Positions 53,678 to 63,001 are shown, numbered from the stretch's first letter. The stretch: DNA of 64,000 nucleotides from Microvirga sp. BSC39 (GCF_000739015.1 NZ_JPUG01000058.1:1-64000); one strand, 5' to 3'. The notes: generated from the sequence alone by a model not told the origin. A program made the numbers and translations.

Positions 53678-54406
53678 ATGGCTGACAAAAAGGATCTCAC
53701 ACGTCCGCACGCAACCGCTGGCAGTCCGGCCTCAATGGTTGACTCGTTCCTGGCAGAGGCCAAACGGCTTGGACCGTTGGCGGGCAATGCACCCCGAGCG
53801 CGGCTCGTATTTGCTCTCGACGCCACCATGAGCCGGCAGCCTACCTGGGATCTCGCCTGCCGCGTGCAGAGCGAGATGTTTGCCGCGGCCAGTGAGGCCG
53901 GCGGCCTCTCGGTGCAACTGGTCTACTTCCGAGGCTTCGGCGAGTGCCGATCCTCCCGCTGGGTCGCCGATCCGCGGGCGCTGACGGACCTCATGACGAA
54001 GATCAGTTGCCGGGGGGGCCAGACCCAGATCGGACGGGTCCTCCGTCATGTCCGGACGGAAGCCAACCAAGCGCCATTGAAGGTGCTCGTCTATGTTGGC
54101 GATGCTATGGAGGAGCCGATTGACGATCTCTGTGCTGTTGCAGGCGAACTTGGTTTGTTGGGCATCAAGGCCTTCATGTTCCATGAGGGGCGTGACCCTG
54201 ATGCCGCCCGTGCTTTTCAGGAGATCGCCCGCCTGAGCGGCGGAGCGTATGCCCGATTCGATGCAGGAGCCCCGCAGACCCTAGCCGAACTCTTGCGCGC
54301 CGCAGCAACCTATGCCGCCAACGGTGTTGAGGGTCTCAGCCGATTGTCCGCCACCAGCGCACAGGCCCGCGGCCTGCTCACCTCCATCACTGGGCACAAG
54401 CGGTGA
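53678..54406 (+). CDS. VWA-like domain protein
   Basis: 242 residues. A von Willebrand factor A-like Rossmann core begins RARLVFALDATMSRQPTWD, where D-A-T-M-S resembles the MIDAS DxSxS. It is followed by LSVQLVYFRGFGECRSSRW, SCRGGQTQIGRVLRHV (T of the MIDAS) and VLVYVGDAMEEPIDDL. It lacks a signal peptide. The stop and the J-domain gene's ATG overlap (TGATG), so the proteins are co-translated and likely interact. The ribosome site is GAGGGAGA. Function unknown; VWA/J-domain pairs recur in alphaproteobacteria. Confidence 0.75.
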   Translation: MADKKDLTRPHATAGSPASMVDSFLAEAKRLGPLAGNAPRARLVFALDATMSRQPTWDLACRVQSEMFAAASEAGGLSVQLVYFRGFGECRSSRWVADPRALTDLMTKISCRGGQTQIGRVLRHVRTEANQAPLKVLVYVGDAMEEPIDDLCAVAGELGLLGIKAFMFHEGRDPDAARAFQEIARLSGGAYARFDAGAPQTLAELLRAAATYAANGVEGLSRLSATSAQARGLLTSITGHKR

Positions 54407-55110
54407 TGTTGCTGTACGGCATAGCGGCCGCCACGGTCCTTTGGTTCTTCCTGAGCAACTTTGCGCACGCAAACCCAGCCACCCTTGCAAAGCTTCTCAA
54501 GCTCATCGGCGGCATTGTGGCCCTTGGCACTGCAGGACTGCTCGCGGTCCGGGGGCGGATCGACATAGCCCTGCTGATCGGAAGTCTCGGCGCTTGGCTC
54601 CTCGGGTGGAGCAGCCTCACCTTCCCCAATCCCGGCAGGCGCGCACCGCGGGCTTCCGGCAGCACCTCGCGGGTCCGCTCCCGGCTGATCGAAATGACGC
54701 TCGATCACGAAACCGGCGCGATGGAGGGCTCCGTGCTTGCCGGCACTTTCGGCGGACAGCAACTCGGATCACTCGACGAGGCACGCCTTCATGATCTGCT
54801 GACGGAGTGCCAAGTCAACGATCCAGAGGGTGTCCGCCTTCTCGAGGTCTATCTCGACCGTCGGTTTCCTCATTGGCGTGAAGACACCCAGGATGAGGCG
54901 CAGGCGGATGCCCAATCTGCATCGAGTGCCATGACTCCAGAGGAAGCCTACCGGATCCTAGACATCCAACCAGGGGCCAGCTCCGATGAAATCCGGCAGG
55001 CTCACCGGATCCTGATGAAGAAGCTCCACCCGGATCAAGGCGGTTCGACCTATCTCGCCGCGCGCGTGAACCAAGCCAGGGATCTTCTGTTGAGCCGCCA
55101 TGAGGAGTAA
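54406..55110 (+). CDS. Membrane-anchored J-domain (DnaJ-like) protein
   Basis: 234 residues. Two or three hydrophobic segments at the N-terminus (LYGIAAATVLWFFLSNFAHA, LIGGIVALGTAGLLAVRG) are followed by a cytoplasmic region. It contains the conserved TLDHETGAMEGSVLAGTF, GQQLGSLDEARLHDLL blocks of the alphaproteobacterial DnaJ-like family. The C-terminal J-domain reads TPEEAYRILDIQPGASSDEI, with HPD in KKLHPDQGG. It would recruit and stimulate an Hsp70 at the membrane, comparable to Pam18/TIM14. The gene starts in a TGATG overlap with the VWA gene. Confidence 0.85.
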   Translation: MLLYGIAAATVLWFFLSNFAHANPATLAKLLKLIGGIVALGTAGLLAVRGRIDIALLIGSLGAWLLGWSSLTFPNPGRRAPRASGSTSRVRSRLIEMTLDHETGAMEGSVLAGTFGGQQLGSLDEARLHDLLTECQVNDPEGVRLLEVYLDRRFPHWREDTQDEAQADAQSASSAMTPEEAYRILDIQPGASSDEIRQAHRILMKKLHPDQGGSTYLAARVNQARDLLLSRHEE

Positions 55111-55117
55111 TACCCGG

Positions 55118-55368
55118 TCAGGGAATTCCTGACGCAGTGAGGTACGGGTAGGCCGTCAATCTTGTGAGACGGCCTGTCTCGTCGAGGAGCCGGTTCCAGG
55201 CGCGGCAGACCGCCTCCAGGACAGCCCCATAGTCATCGAGCATGCGATGACAGAGGTAGCGCTCGCGCAGATAGAGCCAGACCCGCTCCACCGGGTTCAG
55301 CTGGGGTGATGCCGGCGGCAGCGGCAACAGCGTGATCGTCTCCGGCACGTGCAGGGCTCGCGCGTCGT
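55118..55368 (-). pseudogene. IS630-family transposase, C-terminal fragment
   Basis: The minus strand reads HDARALHVPETITLLPLPPA then SPQLNPVERVWLYLRERYLC, HRMLDDYGAVLEAVCRAWNR. This is the C-terminal DDE block of IS630/Tc1-like transposases (PELNPVE carries the last acidic residue). A TAG lies just before it. The IS481 element begins 6 bp beyond, so this IS630 copy is truncated. A perfect hairpin at 55117-55133 overlaps the end and may serve as terminator of the J-domain gene. Confidence 0.8.
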
Positions 55369-55374
55369 GCTAGG

Positions 55375-56400
55375 TGTGAGATCTGAGGAGGTTGTTCATC
55401 CCGTCTGAGGGCCTGAAGGTGGTCGTTGCGACACGATTACCGATGGACCTGAGAGATGAACAACCCGCACCAGAATGCCCGCACGACCCGGCTGGATCGA
55501 GCGGAAATGATCCGCCGCATCCTTGAGGACGGCCGGCCTGTTCGCGAGGTCGCCCGAGGCTTTGGCATCAGCGAGCGCACCGCCCGCAAGTGGCTGGCCC
55601 GCTACAGGGCGGAAGGGACAAGCGGGCTGGAGAACCGCTCCTCCCGCCCAAGGACAGTGGCAACCCGCGCGGCTGAGTACTGGTTCGGCGTGATCGAGCA
55701 TCTCCGGCGGGAGTACCGGCACACCGCCGAGGCGATCGCCGGCAAGCTGAAGCTGGCCCGCTCCACCGTGGCGGCCTGGCTCACCCGGCGCGGCTTGGGT
55801 CGCCTGACAGCCCTGGAGCCGAAGGAGCCGCCCATGCGCTACCAGCGCCAGCACCCGGGCGAGCTGATCCACCTGGACATCAAGAAGCTGGCCCGCTTCC
55901 AGCGGGTGGACCATCGGATCACAGGTGACCGGCGCAACCCCAGCACCGGCACAGGGTACGACTGCTTTCATGTGGCCATCGATGACGCCACCCAGCTGGC
56001 CTATGTCGAGGTGCTGCCGGACGAGACCCGCCGCTCGACCACAGCCTTCCTGGTGCGAGCCCTGCGCTGGTTCAGAGCGCGCGGTATCCGGGTTGAGCGG
56101 GTGATGACGGACAACGGGTCAGGGTACGTCACGCGGCTGTTCCGCAAGGCGCTGCGGATGCTTGGGATCCGGCACATCCGCACCCGTCCTTACACGCCCA
56201 AGACCAACGGCAAGGCCGAGCGCTTCATCCAGACGCTTCTGCGGGAATGGGCCTATGCGATTCCGTTCAACTCGTCGGATACCCGGGGCACGGATCTGCC
56301 GCGGTGGCTGACCTGGTACAATCAGCAGCGCCCGCATGGTAGTCTCGGCCGACGAACACCGGCTCAGGCTCTCGCCGCAACAACCTGATCAGAACTTACA
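55375..56400 (+). mobile_element. IS481-family insertion sequence, apparently complete
   Basis: 1026 bp. Terminal inverted repeats match at 18 of 22 bases; the left end starts TGTGAGATCTGAGGAGG and the right end, other strand, TGTAAGTTCTGATCAGG. One intact transposase gene lies inside. No clear target duplication is seen. The left flank is IS630 debris and the right flank precedes IS110 debris. Confidence 0.8.
55456..56388 (+). CDS. IS481-family transposase
   Basis: 310 residues, uninterrupted. An N-terminal HTH_23/29 pair is seen: MIRRILEDGRPVREVARGFG, ISERTARKWLARYRAEGT; second HTH AEAIAGKLKLARSTVAAWLT. The rve integrase core has HLDIKKLARF (first Asp), VMTDNGSGYVTRLFRKA (second Asp) and TPKTNGKAERFIQTLLREWA (Glu), so the DDE triad is intact. 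It has the family-typical PHGSLGRRTPAQAL end. It is the only transposase in the window that looks functional. Confidence 0.93.
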   Translation: MNNPHQNARTTRLDRAEMIRRILEDGRPVREVARGFGISERTARKWLARYRAEGTSGLENRSSRPRTVATRAAEYWFGVIEHLRREYRHTAEAIAGKLKLARSTVAAWLTRRGLGRLTALEPKEPPMRYQRQHPGELIHLDIKKLARFQRVDHRITGDRRNPSTGTGYDCFHVAIDDATQLAYVEVLPDETRRSTTAFLVRALRWFRARGIRVERVMTDNGSGYVTRLFRKALRMLGIRHIRTRPYTPKTNGKAERFIQTLLREWAYAIPFNSSDTRGTDLPRWLTWYNQQRPHGSLGRRTPAQALAATT

Positions 56401-56465
56401 GATCACCGATCTCATCTCGTTGTCTCATCAGGGCTGATCGGTTGCAGAAAGAGCCTGAAGCGCCC

Positions 56466-56958
56466 TCATGTTACATGGCATGGGAGGCGCTCCTCGGCTG
56501 ATAGCCGTGTCCGCGGGCCAGCACCGCCCAAACGATACGGGCGAGCTTGTTGGCGAGCGCAATCACCAGCATGTTGCGATGCAGCCGCCGGCCTGCGGTC
56601 TCGATCCAGGGCCACAGGCCGAGCCTCGCGCCAGATGGGCGGCGCACCAGGACAATGTGGGCCGCCTGCACGAACAGCGTGCGCAGGTACGTGTTGCCGC
56701 GTTTGGAGATCCTGCCCCGGATGGTGCGGTCGCCGGTCGATTCCTGCCTGGCACCAGCCCGAGCCAGGCGCCGGCACAAGCTTCCATGCCAATCAGGCAG
56801 GGTGGGATGTTGGCCAGCCGCTGCGTGAGCTGGGACCGGGAGAGCTTAAGGCGCAGCACGATGGCGCCACGCTCATCCTGGCCGACAAGGTGGAAGCTGT
56901 TCTTGCCCACATCGATGCCCAGGGTGGCAATGGCGGCAGAGAAAGAAGACTGTGTCAT
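56466..56958 (-). pseudogene. IS110-family transposase, large internal deletion
   Basis: The N-terminal DEDD part (MTQSSFSAAIATLGIDVGKN, SFHLVGQDERGAIVLRLKLS, GMEACAGAWLG) stops abruptly. The other frame supplies the C-terminal transposase_20 region (STGDRTIRGRISKRGNTYLR, TLFVQAAHIVLVRRPSG, ALANKLARIVWAVLARG). About 170 codons between them are lost, with a frame change. The element ends are not recognised. Confidence 0.85.
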
Positions 56959-57254
56959 GGGACGTGCTCCTTGCGTGGCTCGGAGCCCCACAGCTTACGA
57001 ACATGCGGGGCAGAAGCACGGCCGGACCATCCCATTAGGAGACATATCCTTCCTGCTCTGCTTAGTCAGGCTGAGTGACTTGTCTCCCGACAAGCGGCAC
57101 TCTCGCGAGCTTGGGTGGATCCGCATTCAGGACTAGACATTTTGGAACCTTCCGGGCGATTTGCGCATCTTCCCCGCTGAAGGGGATGGCTCGTCACTCT
57201 TGCGCGCCCCAGGCAATCCCTGCACGGTTAGACGTTATGTGTGGGAGGAGGCTG

Positions 57255-57533
57255 ATGCCTGTGTTGAAGCGTGAATTAGCCTTTGCCGCCAATCGCCCTC
57301 TCGAGAATGCAGGAGACTGGTGGCATCTGGTCCTCGACACGGATGCGCCGGGTCTCTACGTGGAGCACAGCTGGGCTCGCACGGGCGTTCACTCGGATAG
57401 TCAGGCCAACCGTGGCGCCCAGCGCTTTGGCATCAACGATTTCCTCACACTCGCAGAAGGTCGGGCTGCACAGCCGATGTTGATGGGCGCCCTAAAAGAG
57501 ATGTTCCGGGATTCTGAGCCTACCTCCGAATAG
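57255..57533 (+). CDS. Small conserved-looking cytoplasmic protein, unknown
   Basis: 92 residues behind GGGAGGAGG, one of the strongest ribosome sites in the window. The sequence is RELAFAANRPLENAGDWWHL, VLDTDAPGLYVEHSWART, GINDFLTLAEGRAAQPMLMG. No signal peptide, membrane segment or known motif. The Trp pair and acidic surface suggest a compact fold. I cannot name the family. It lies between the IS110 debris and the convergent GH1 gene. Confidence 0.55.
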   Translation: MPVLKRELAFAANRPLENAGDWWHLVLDTDAPGLYVEHSWARTGVHSDSQANRGAQRFGINDFLTLAEGRAAQPMLMGALKEMFRDSEPTSE

Positions 57534-57643
57534 AGAACTCCAAACACCGTGCGTATGCGCCGAGTACTGCTGACTTTGGATTTGCATCAAGAGCAGGCGG
57601 AACAGCCGAGATTGAAGCCCTGATCGCTCCGCCTGTAATCCTT

Positions 57644-59854
57644 TTACTCGGCAGCGTCGAGAAAACGCTGAGCTCTCCAGTCCACCTCGCATTCGCTGAA
57701 GTAGCGCGAGACGGCGCTCTCGAAGGACGGCATAATCAGGCCACGCTCGCTTGACAGGGCTGTCAGGCGTGGAGCCCTCTCCACCGCCCGGGGCCCTGCT
57801 CTCCAGGAGAAGCCGCCTTCCGACGCCACACGCTGCGCGAGTTCGCTCCAGGAGGTCATGCCCTGGTTCGCAAGGTGCCAGATCCCGCGCTCGCCATCGA
57901 CCAGAAGATCCAGGGACGCATGAACAAGATCGGGAACATAGGTTGGCGAGACGATGCCTTCGGACGGCTTGATAGCGCGGCCGGCCTCCAGCTCACTAAG
58001 GACCTGATAGACGAAATTGGCTGTGTCCCAGGGGCCGAAGAAGGCGCTCGTGCGGATCACGAGGGCCTGAGGGTGAGCCTGCGCCACACGCTGCTCGGCT
58101 TCCGCCGTGCTCTCGCCGTACACGCAGGCCGGGCAGACCGGATCGCTTTCCAGATACGGGCGCCCCAGGCTGCCGTCGAAGACCCGGTCGGACGAAAAGG
58201 CGACCACCGGCAGCCCGAGACGGGCGCAGGCCTGAGCGATCGCTTCGGCTCCCGTCGTGTTGGCCTTGAAGCACAGGTCCCGCTCACGGGCGGCATCATC
58301 GACACCAACGTATCCGGCCGCGTTGATGACCGCCCAGGGGCGATGCCGTGCGAGGGCCGCATCGACGGATGCCGGATCGGTGATGTCCATCTCGCCGCGG
58401 GTGAGGATCACATGATCAAGACCGCGCTGCGAGCATAGGCGGGCAAAGGCACGGCCGAGGGTTCCCGTCGCGCCGGCAATCAGGATCGGGCGCCGGGTGC
58501 GAGAAGGCTTTTCGGCTTTGCTGGCTGGCGACTGATAGTGCCGCCCGTCACGCCGCCACCAGCCGGGCTGGTCGAGCACCGGGTGCTCAAAGGTGCCGCT
58601 GCGTGAGAGAAATTCGGCCGCCATGCCGATGGCGGTGCGGCGGGGCTGCCCGCTGCGAATGTCGAAGGCGCCCGGCTCGTAGAAGCTGTTACGGGCCACC
58701 AGCAGGGAGTTCCAGTCCACCGCGCCGAGCAGGGACCAGATGGTGACGGCCCGGATATCGTGGCCCGTCTCCCTGAGTTCCTGAACCCCTTGCCAAACCT
58801 CCATCAGCCAACGCACCTGCTCCTCGCGGGTCGAACCGTGATGGGCCTCGGTCACCGCGATGGGATGCCGGTAGCGGTCCCAGACCTCTGCAAGTCGCGC
58901 CTTGAACCCGAGTTCTTCGGAGGGGATGTCCATCCGCAGCGCCTCGACATCGGCATAGTGGTCGATGCGTGTAGCGCCATTGAGCGGGTGCAGATGATTG
59001 CCGCCGTGGAAGCACTCGGGATAGCGATCCATCGCCTCGTCGAGGTAGCGCTCGCTCGTCGGATAGTGGTTGATGCCGATGATGTCCGGCGCGCCGTCGC
59101 CCTCCAGGAAGAAGTCGAGCTCCTCCTCTCCGATGCCATGCCGGAGGCAGATCTCGTACCAGGGATGCGAGCGGTCTACGCGCCCGAACAGCAGGTCGAG
59201 GCTGAGCCAGCGGCGCTGGTTCTCCAAGTCGGCCTGGTAGCGCAGATGCGGCGTGCTGTAGGTCTTGCCCATGTCTTCCGTCTGCACCAGCTGCGCATGC
59301 GGAATGATCCGGCGAATGGCGCGCATGGCGAGCACGGTGGCCCGGCACTCGGTGACGAGGCAGCGCAGGAAAGTGGTGTAGTCCCGCCCATGCGGATGCC
59401 AGTGACCGTAAAGCCCGCTGAAGCGGGCCGTCGTCAGCGGCTCGTTGATCGGGGTGAACATGTCCACCCAAGGGTACCGTGCCGCGACACGCTCGGCATG
59501 ACGAGCCAGCAGATCGGGGAAGTTCGGATCGACGAGGCTCGTATAGCGCGGGCCGCTGCCATGGTGCACAAGACCAGCAATCGGCCGGATGCCGAGTTCG
59601 CGCAAGCGACCGAAGCGCTCGTCTGTCCAGGTCCAGTCGCAGATATCCGGATGATCCGGCGCGATGGACTCCCACACGACGGGGTAGCGCATCGTCCTGA
59701 TCCCGAGAGCCGCAATGGCATCGAGGTCGGACAAGCGCTGGATATGGCCTGTCTCTTCCACCTGATTGCGGAACTCAGTGCCGATTTGCACAACAGTGCA
59801 CTCAACGCCGCCCCACAACTGGAGCGGCCGCTTTGCTGGCTCGGTCAAGGTCAA
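57644..59854 (-). CDS. Fusion of GH1-type glycosidase and RmlD-like dTDP-sugar reductase
   Basis: 736 residues. Residues 1-440 or so are a GH1-like (beta/alpha)8 barrel: IRTMRYPVVWESIAPDHPD, WVDMFTPINEPLTTARFSG with the acid/base Glu near 136, GINHYPTSERYL and AVTEAHHG (about 335), where TENG normally carries the nucleophile Glu. From about 455 a Rossmann NAD(P) domain of the dTDP-4-dehydrorhamnose reductase type follows: ILIAGATGTLGRAFARLC, VINAAGYVGVDDAARE, FSSDRVFDG and VYGESTAEAE, where the usual Tyr-x-x-x-Lys reads YGESTAE, so the Lys is absent. The fusion recurs in related genomes (from memory). It probably acts on surface sugars; activity of the second domain is doubtful. Confidence 0.85.
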   Translation of the reverse strand: MTLTEPAKRPLQLWGGVECTVVQIGTEFRNQVEETGHIQRLSDLDAIAALGIRTMRYPVVWESIAPDHPDICDWTWTDERFGRLRELGIRPIAGLVHHGSGPRYTSLVDPNFPDLLARHAERVAARYPWVDMFTPINEPLTTARFSGLYGHWHPHGRDYTTFLRCLVTECRATVLAMRAIRRIIPHAQLVQTEDMGKTYSTPHLRYQADLENQRRWLSLDLLFGRVDRSHPWYEICLRHGIGEEELDFFLEGDGAPDIIGINHYPTSERYLDEAMDRYPECFHGGNHLHPLNGATRIDHYADVEALRMDIPSEELGFKARLAEVWDRYRHPIAVTEAHHGSTREEQVRWLMEVWQGVQELRETGHDIRAVTIWSLLGAVDWNSLLVARNSFYEPGAFDIRSGQPRRTAIGMAAEFLSRSGTFEHPVLDQPGWWRRDGRHYQSPASKAEKPSRTRRPILIAGATGTLGRAFARLCSQRGLDHVILTRGEMDITDPASVDAALARHRPWAVINAAGYVGVDDAARERDLCFKANTTGAEAIAQACARLGLPVVAFSSDRVFDGSLGRPYLESDPVCPACVYGESTAEAEQRVAQAHPQALVIRTSAFFGPWDTANFVYQVLSELEAGRAIKPSEGIVSPTYVPDLVHASLDLLVDGERGIWHLANQGMTSWSELAQRVASEGGFSWRAGPRAVERAPRLTALSSERGLIMPSFESAVSRYFSECEVDWRAQRFLDAAE

Positions 59855-60277
59855 ACCTCTTTATCTCAGAGCACGCAGATCGCGCACGAAAGGAGTGGTT
59901 CTAACCTGATCCAAGCACCAGTAGTTCCTGCTGATTTGACAATATAGAAGTCTGTATAACCTAAGTTAATAAGCTGACATGAAGGGTCGTTTGCAATAAC
60001 TGTGCGACCAGCTCTGGTGACTGTAACGAAGTTGTTCGGGCAATAGCTTCCATTAACCTATGATAGGCTTGAGAATAGGGATTGGATGGCACGAGTTCAC
60101 AAAATGGTGCCTTCAGATGGCAGACTACAGCCGCGTTTAACCTGCGTAAGTGTGAGGATGGCCGATCCCAGGCAGGGTGCATGAAATGGTGGTGTTTCGA
60201 TCAGCTCCAGCAAGGCCCTATCGGCCTTCTCTAATCGTGGGGCTCTTCAATTTCCGAACAATGAGAGATCAGTTGCG
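59855..60277. other. Intergenic, divergent promoter region
   Basis: 423 bp between two divergently read genes. No gene seen; an AT-rich patch at about 59935-59985 probably holds promoters. Confidence 0.4.
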
Positions 60278-60640
60278 ATGATCAGACCCTGTTGCATGAT
60301 CGTTGAAGACCAAGCGCTCATCGGCATGTCCCTTGAAGCATTCCTGGAAGATGCAGGTTTCTCCATAGCCGGCCCCTTCCTGTCCTGCGCCGATACTCTC
60401 CGGTGGTTAGAGCACAATACGCCGGAGGTCGCTCTCCTGGACGTAGCCCTCAGGGACGGCACCTCCTTGCCCATTGCCCATGAGCTGAAGGGGCGTAACG
60501 CGCCTTTTGCCGTCTACTCGGGCCTTCCGTTCACGAGCAACCTCCCGGACGCCCTCCAGGGCGTGCCGTGGCTGGAAAAGCCTGCACCACGTGAGGAGTT
60601 GACCGAGATGATTGCTCGCCTCGGGCGACCAAATGCTTGA
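60278..60640 (+). CDS. Stand-alone response-regulator receiver protein
   Basis: 120 residues, REC domain only. It has MIVEDQALIGMSLEAFLEDA (acidic pair reduced to E-D), the phospho-acceptor Asp55 in VALLDVALRDG, AVYSGLP (the switch Ser) and the Lys in PWLEKPAP. Like the receivers at 17.7, 62.0 and 63.0 kb it has no output domain. A small unknown gene follows 59 nt downstream. No kinase nearby. Confidence 0.85.
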   Translation: MIRPCCMIVEDQALIGMSLEAFLEDAGFSIAGPFLSCADTLRWLEHNTPEVALLDVALRDGTSLPIAHELKGRNAPFAVYSGLPFTSNLPDALQGVPWLEKPAPREELTEMIARLGRPNA

Positions 60641-60699
60641 ACTGGCAGATTGGTACGACACCTCGACAGCCACTGAAATGACGATAGCCAGGGGAGCCG

Positions 60700-61020
60700 A
60701 TGTTGACCATAGAGATCGGCGGCATCCCGACTGCCGTGACGAATGTGGATGAGGCCCAGGTACGCGAGGTATTCGAGAGCCCGGAGTTCAAGCGTGACCT
60801 GATGATCATGAACAGTGACGGAACACCGTTGGGGGATGGAAAGGCACCCCTGACCGTCCGGCCCGCTTTCCGGCATGAGGTGGCCCTCATTGAAACCGCT
60901 GATGAGGAGCCTGACATGGATGACGAAGCGGGAGACGATTACGTGTTCGTGACCTTTCTCGTGCCGATTGACCATGACCACGAGGCGACTTCGGCGATCC
61001 CGTCGAAGCCTCAAGGCTGA
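60700..61020 (+). CDS. Small acidic protein of unknown function
   Basis: 106 residues starting behind AGGGGAG. It has a basic/hydrophobic N-terminal half (LTIEIGGIPTAVTNVDEAQV, SPEFKRDLMIMNSDG) and a very acidic C-terminal half (DEEPDMDDEAGDDYVFVTFL, DHDHE). No recognised domain; the His/Asp-rich end could bind divalent cations. It probably shares a transcript with the upstream receiver. Confidence 0.55.
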   Translation: MLTIEIGGIPTAVTNVDEAQVREVFESPEFKRDLMIMNSDGTPLGDGKAPLTVRPAFRHEVALIETADEEPDMDDEAGDDYVFVTFLVPIDHDHEATSAIPSKPQG

Positions 61021-61177
61021 CGGTCTGCACACGATAGCTCACCGGGCGAGCTCAGACGCAGTGGACCATTTCCGCACCCGGGTCGTTTCATACGCCTGAC
61101 AGCCACCTTAGATTGCTTGGGATTACCCTGATCAATCAGATACACCAGGCCGATGGGACAGAGGCGAGCCCGTTCCT

Positions 61178-61828
61178 GGCTCACCACGTGGCGATCGTGG
61201 GCGCTGGCTTCGGAGGGCCCTCCCGCGCAAAGGCTCTTGGGAGCACACCCTTGCGCGTGACGGTGATCGACCGCTTGGGGTCACCCTGCTCACGGGAAAA
61301 CCTGTGGAGGACGTCAGCGAGCGGGGCGTCACGGTCGGCGGCGAACTCATCCCATGCTCCACCATCGTGTGGGCTGCAGGTGTGGCGGCCTCACCAGCCG
61401 GGCAGTGGCAGCATGTCGGAACCGACCGGCCGGGCGTGTTGCCGTGGCTCCAGACCTGTCCGTGCTCAACCTCGACAACGTCTATGTGCTTGGCGATCTT
61501 GCTTTGGCCAAGGACGAGCACGGAAAGCCTCTCCCGGTTTGGCCCAGGTGGCGACCAGCAGGGCCGCTATCTCGGCAAGGCGCGGCTCGCGCGCATCCTT
61601 CGCCACGAGACTCCTCTCCCATTCTGCTTCCGCAGCCGGGGCAACCTGGCTGTCGTGGGGCGGAACTCGGCGCTGATCCACTGGGACAGTCTCAAGATCA
61701 AGGGCTTCGCCGCCCGGCTCCTATGGGGCACCGCCCACGTGTACCTGCTGGTGGGCTTCCATAGCCGCTTTCTCGTGACCATGCGCTGGCTCTGGACCTA
61801 CCTCACGTTCAACGCGGAGCGCGGCTGA
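61178..61828 (+). pseudogene. Type II NADH dehydrogenase (NDH-2), internal deletion and several frameshifts
   Basis: The N-terminal FAD site HHVAIVGAGFGG is present. After about 30 codons the sequence jumps to the middle (GVTLLTGKPVEDVSERGVTV, STIVWAAGVAASPAG), so about 170 codons are missing. Frame changes then give RVAVAPDLSVLNLDNVYVLG-D, LAQVAT, RYLGKARLARIL and finally the membrane-binding end (IKGFAARLLWGTAHVYLLVG). All pieces are NDH-2 in the right order. It cannot be made as a functional enzyme. Confidence 0.88.
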
Positions 61829-61969
61829 TTGCGGAGGATGTCACCCGGGTGCGGAGCAAGGGCGGCGAACAGAGAAGCGGAGCCGCCGAGCAGGAGGCTG
61901 GGACATCGGCCTCGGAGAACCAGCCGATGCGGCAGCCGGCCTAATCAGGTGATCAAGGCACACACCACG

Positions 61970-62413
61970 TTAACCCCACCGTGAAAGCCACCGGACCGGC
62001 GTCCGATAGAACCCAGCATGCATAACCGAGCGGATCCTGGCTACTGCTTCAGCGAAGTCTTGCTGGCTGAAGGGTTTTTGCAACGTCGGGCAGTCGCTGA
62101 ACCGATCGAGCAGACCATCGGCGCCATAGCCAGTAGCAAAGATCACAGGAATGCCGCGCTCGCGGATTACCTCGGCAATGGGATAGCTGAGACCGCCATT
62201 CAGGTTCAGGTCGAGAGCGGCAACCCCGAGCACCGATTTATGGGCGAGCTCAAGCGCATCGTCGAATCTGGCAACCGGCCCCACGAGCTCACCACTGCAG
62301 TCCAGGACCACATCCTCAAGCAACATGCTGATCATCGCTTTATCCTCAACAACGAGAATGCGACGCTTACGCTCTCTGGTGGGCACTGATGAGGTTGCGA
62401 GGCTATCCATCAT
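61970..62413 (-). CDS. Stand-alone response-regulator receiver protein
   Basis: 147 residues with one REC domain from about residue 18: RRILVVEDKAMISMLLEDVV, phospho-acceptor Asp68 in VAALDLNLNGG, the switch Thr in VIFATGYG, and Lys in LQKPFS. This DLNLNG type is common in Rhizobiales, often as small regulators near general stress genes. It starts at an ATGATG with CAGGGG upstream. No output domain and no neighbouring kinase. It differs clearly from the other receivers in this window, so the group does not look like recent local duplication. Confidence 0.85.
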   Translation of the reverse strand: MMDSLATSSVPTRERKRRILVVEDKAMISMLLEDVVLDCSGELVGPVARFDDALELAHKSVLGVAALDLNLNGGLSYPIAEVIRERGIPVIFATGYGADGLLDRFSDCPTLQKPFSQQDFAEAVARIRSVMHAGFYRTPVRWLSRWG

Positions 62414-63001
62414 TGTACCCCTGATGTCTGATGGTTAGGCGAGCTAACTTATATAACCGAGGCTCGGCTTATCTTAGCGAGTGCACCCGGCTGATCCAGG
62501 TTGAACAACAACGACCCAGCTCTTTTGAAAAGAGGCTCAAGTCTGGATCTGCGCTGAATGTCCCGCCACGTTTAACTTAGATGATAGGGAGCGCCCCTAA
62601 AGCGGGCTATCCAAAGCATGGATCTGATGAGGATCCGCTCCTGAGAACTGAAGTCTAGCTCTTCTTCCTCCTGAGACTGCTACTTGTCATCTCCAAGGCT
62701 CCCTCGCTGGCACACTGGCGGGAGAGTTTCTTTGTGTGCTCTGAAGAGCTTGGAGCGTATGACCATGGCACATCGCAGGGACATAACCGTAAATTGGGGT
62801 TGTGCCACTACAAGGTACAGAAGGTCGGCTCCGGGTTTCCAAGAAAATTGCAGGTGCCCTTGGAAAGTCTGCTGCTCGCCGCTCTAGCGGACATTCGGCC
62901 TACTTCGCAGATGTGCCACGTCCTGACCTTCGCGCTAGGATAGACAACTCCAAATCCAATGTTAAACGGACGGGACATGTAGCACGAGACAAGCTGGCCT
63001 C
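62414..63001. other. 588 bp without supported gene
   Basis: Short frames exist at 62734-62943 and 62802-63056 but carry no recognised motif and no good ribosome site. Possibly decayed sequence. Confidence 0.35.

Noticed and set aside
58760-59947. 395-codon plus-strand frame opposite the GH1-RmlD gene
   Set aside because: Antisense shadow; all family motifs are on the minus strand.
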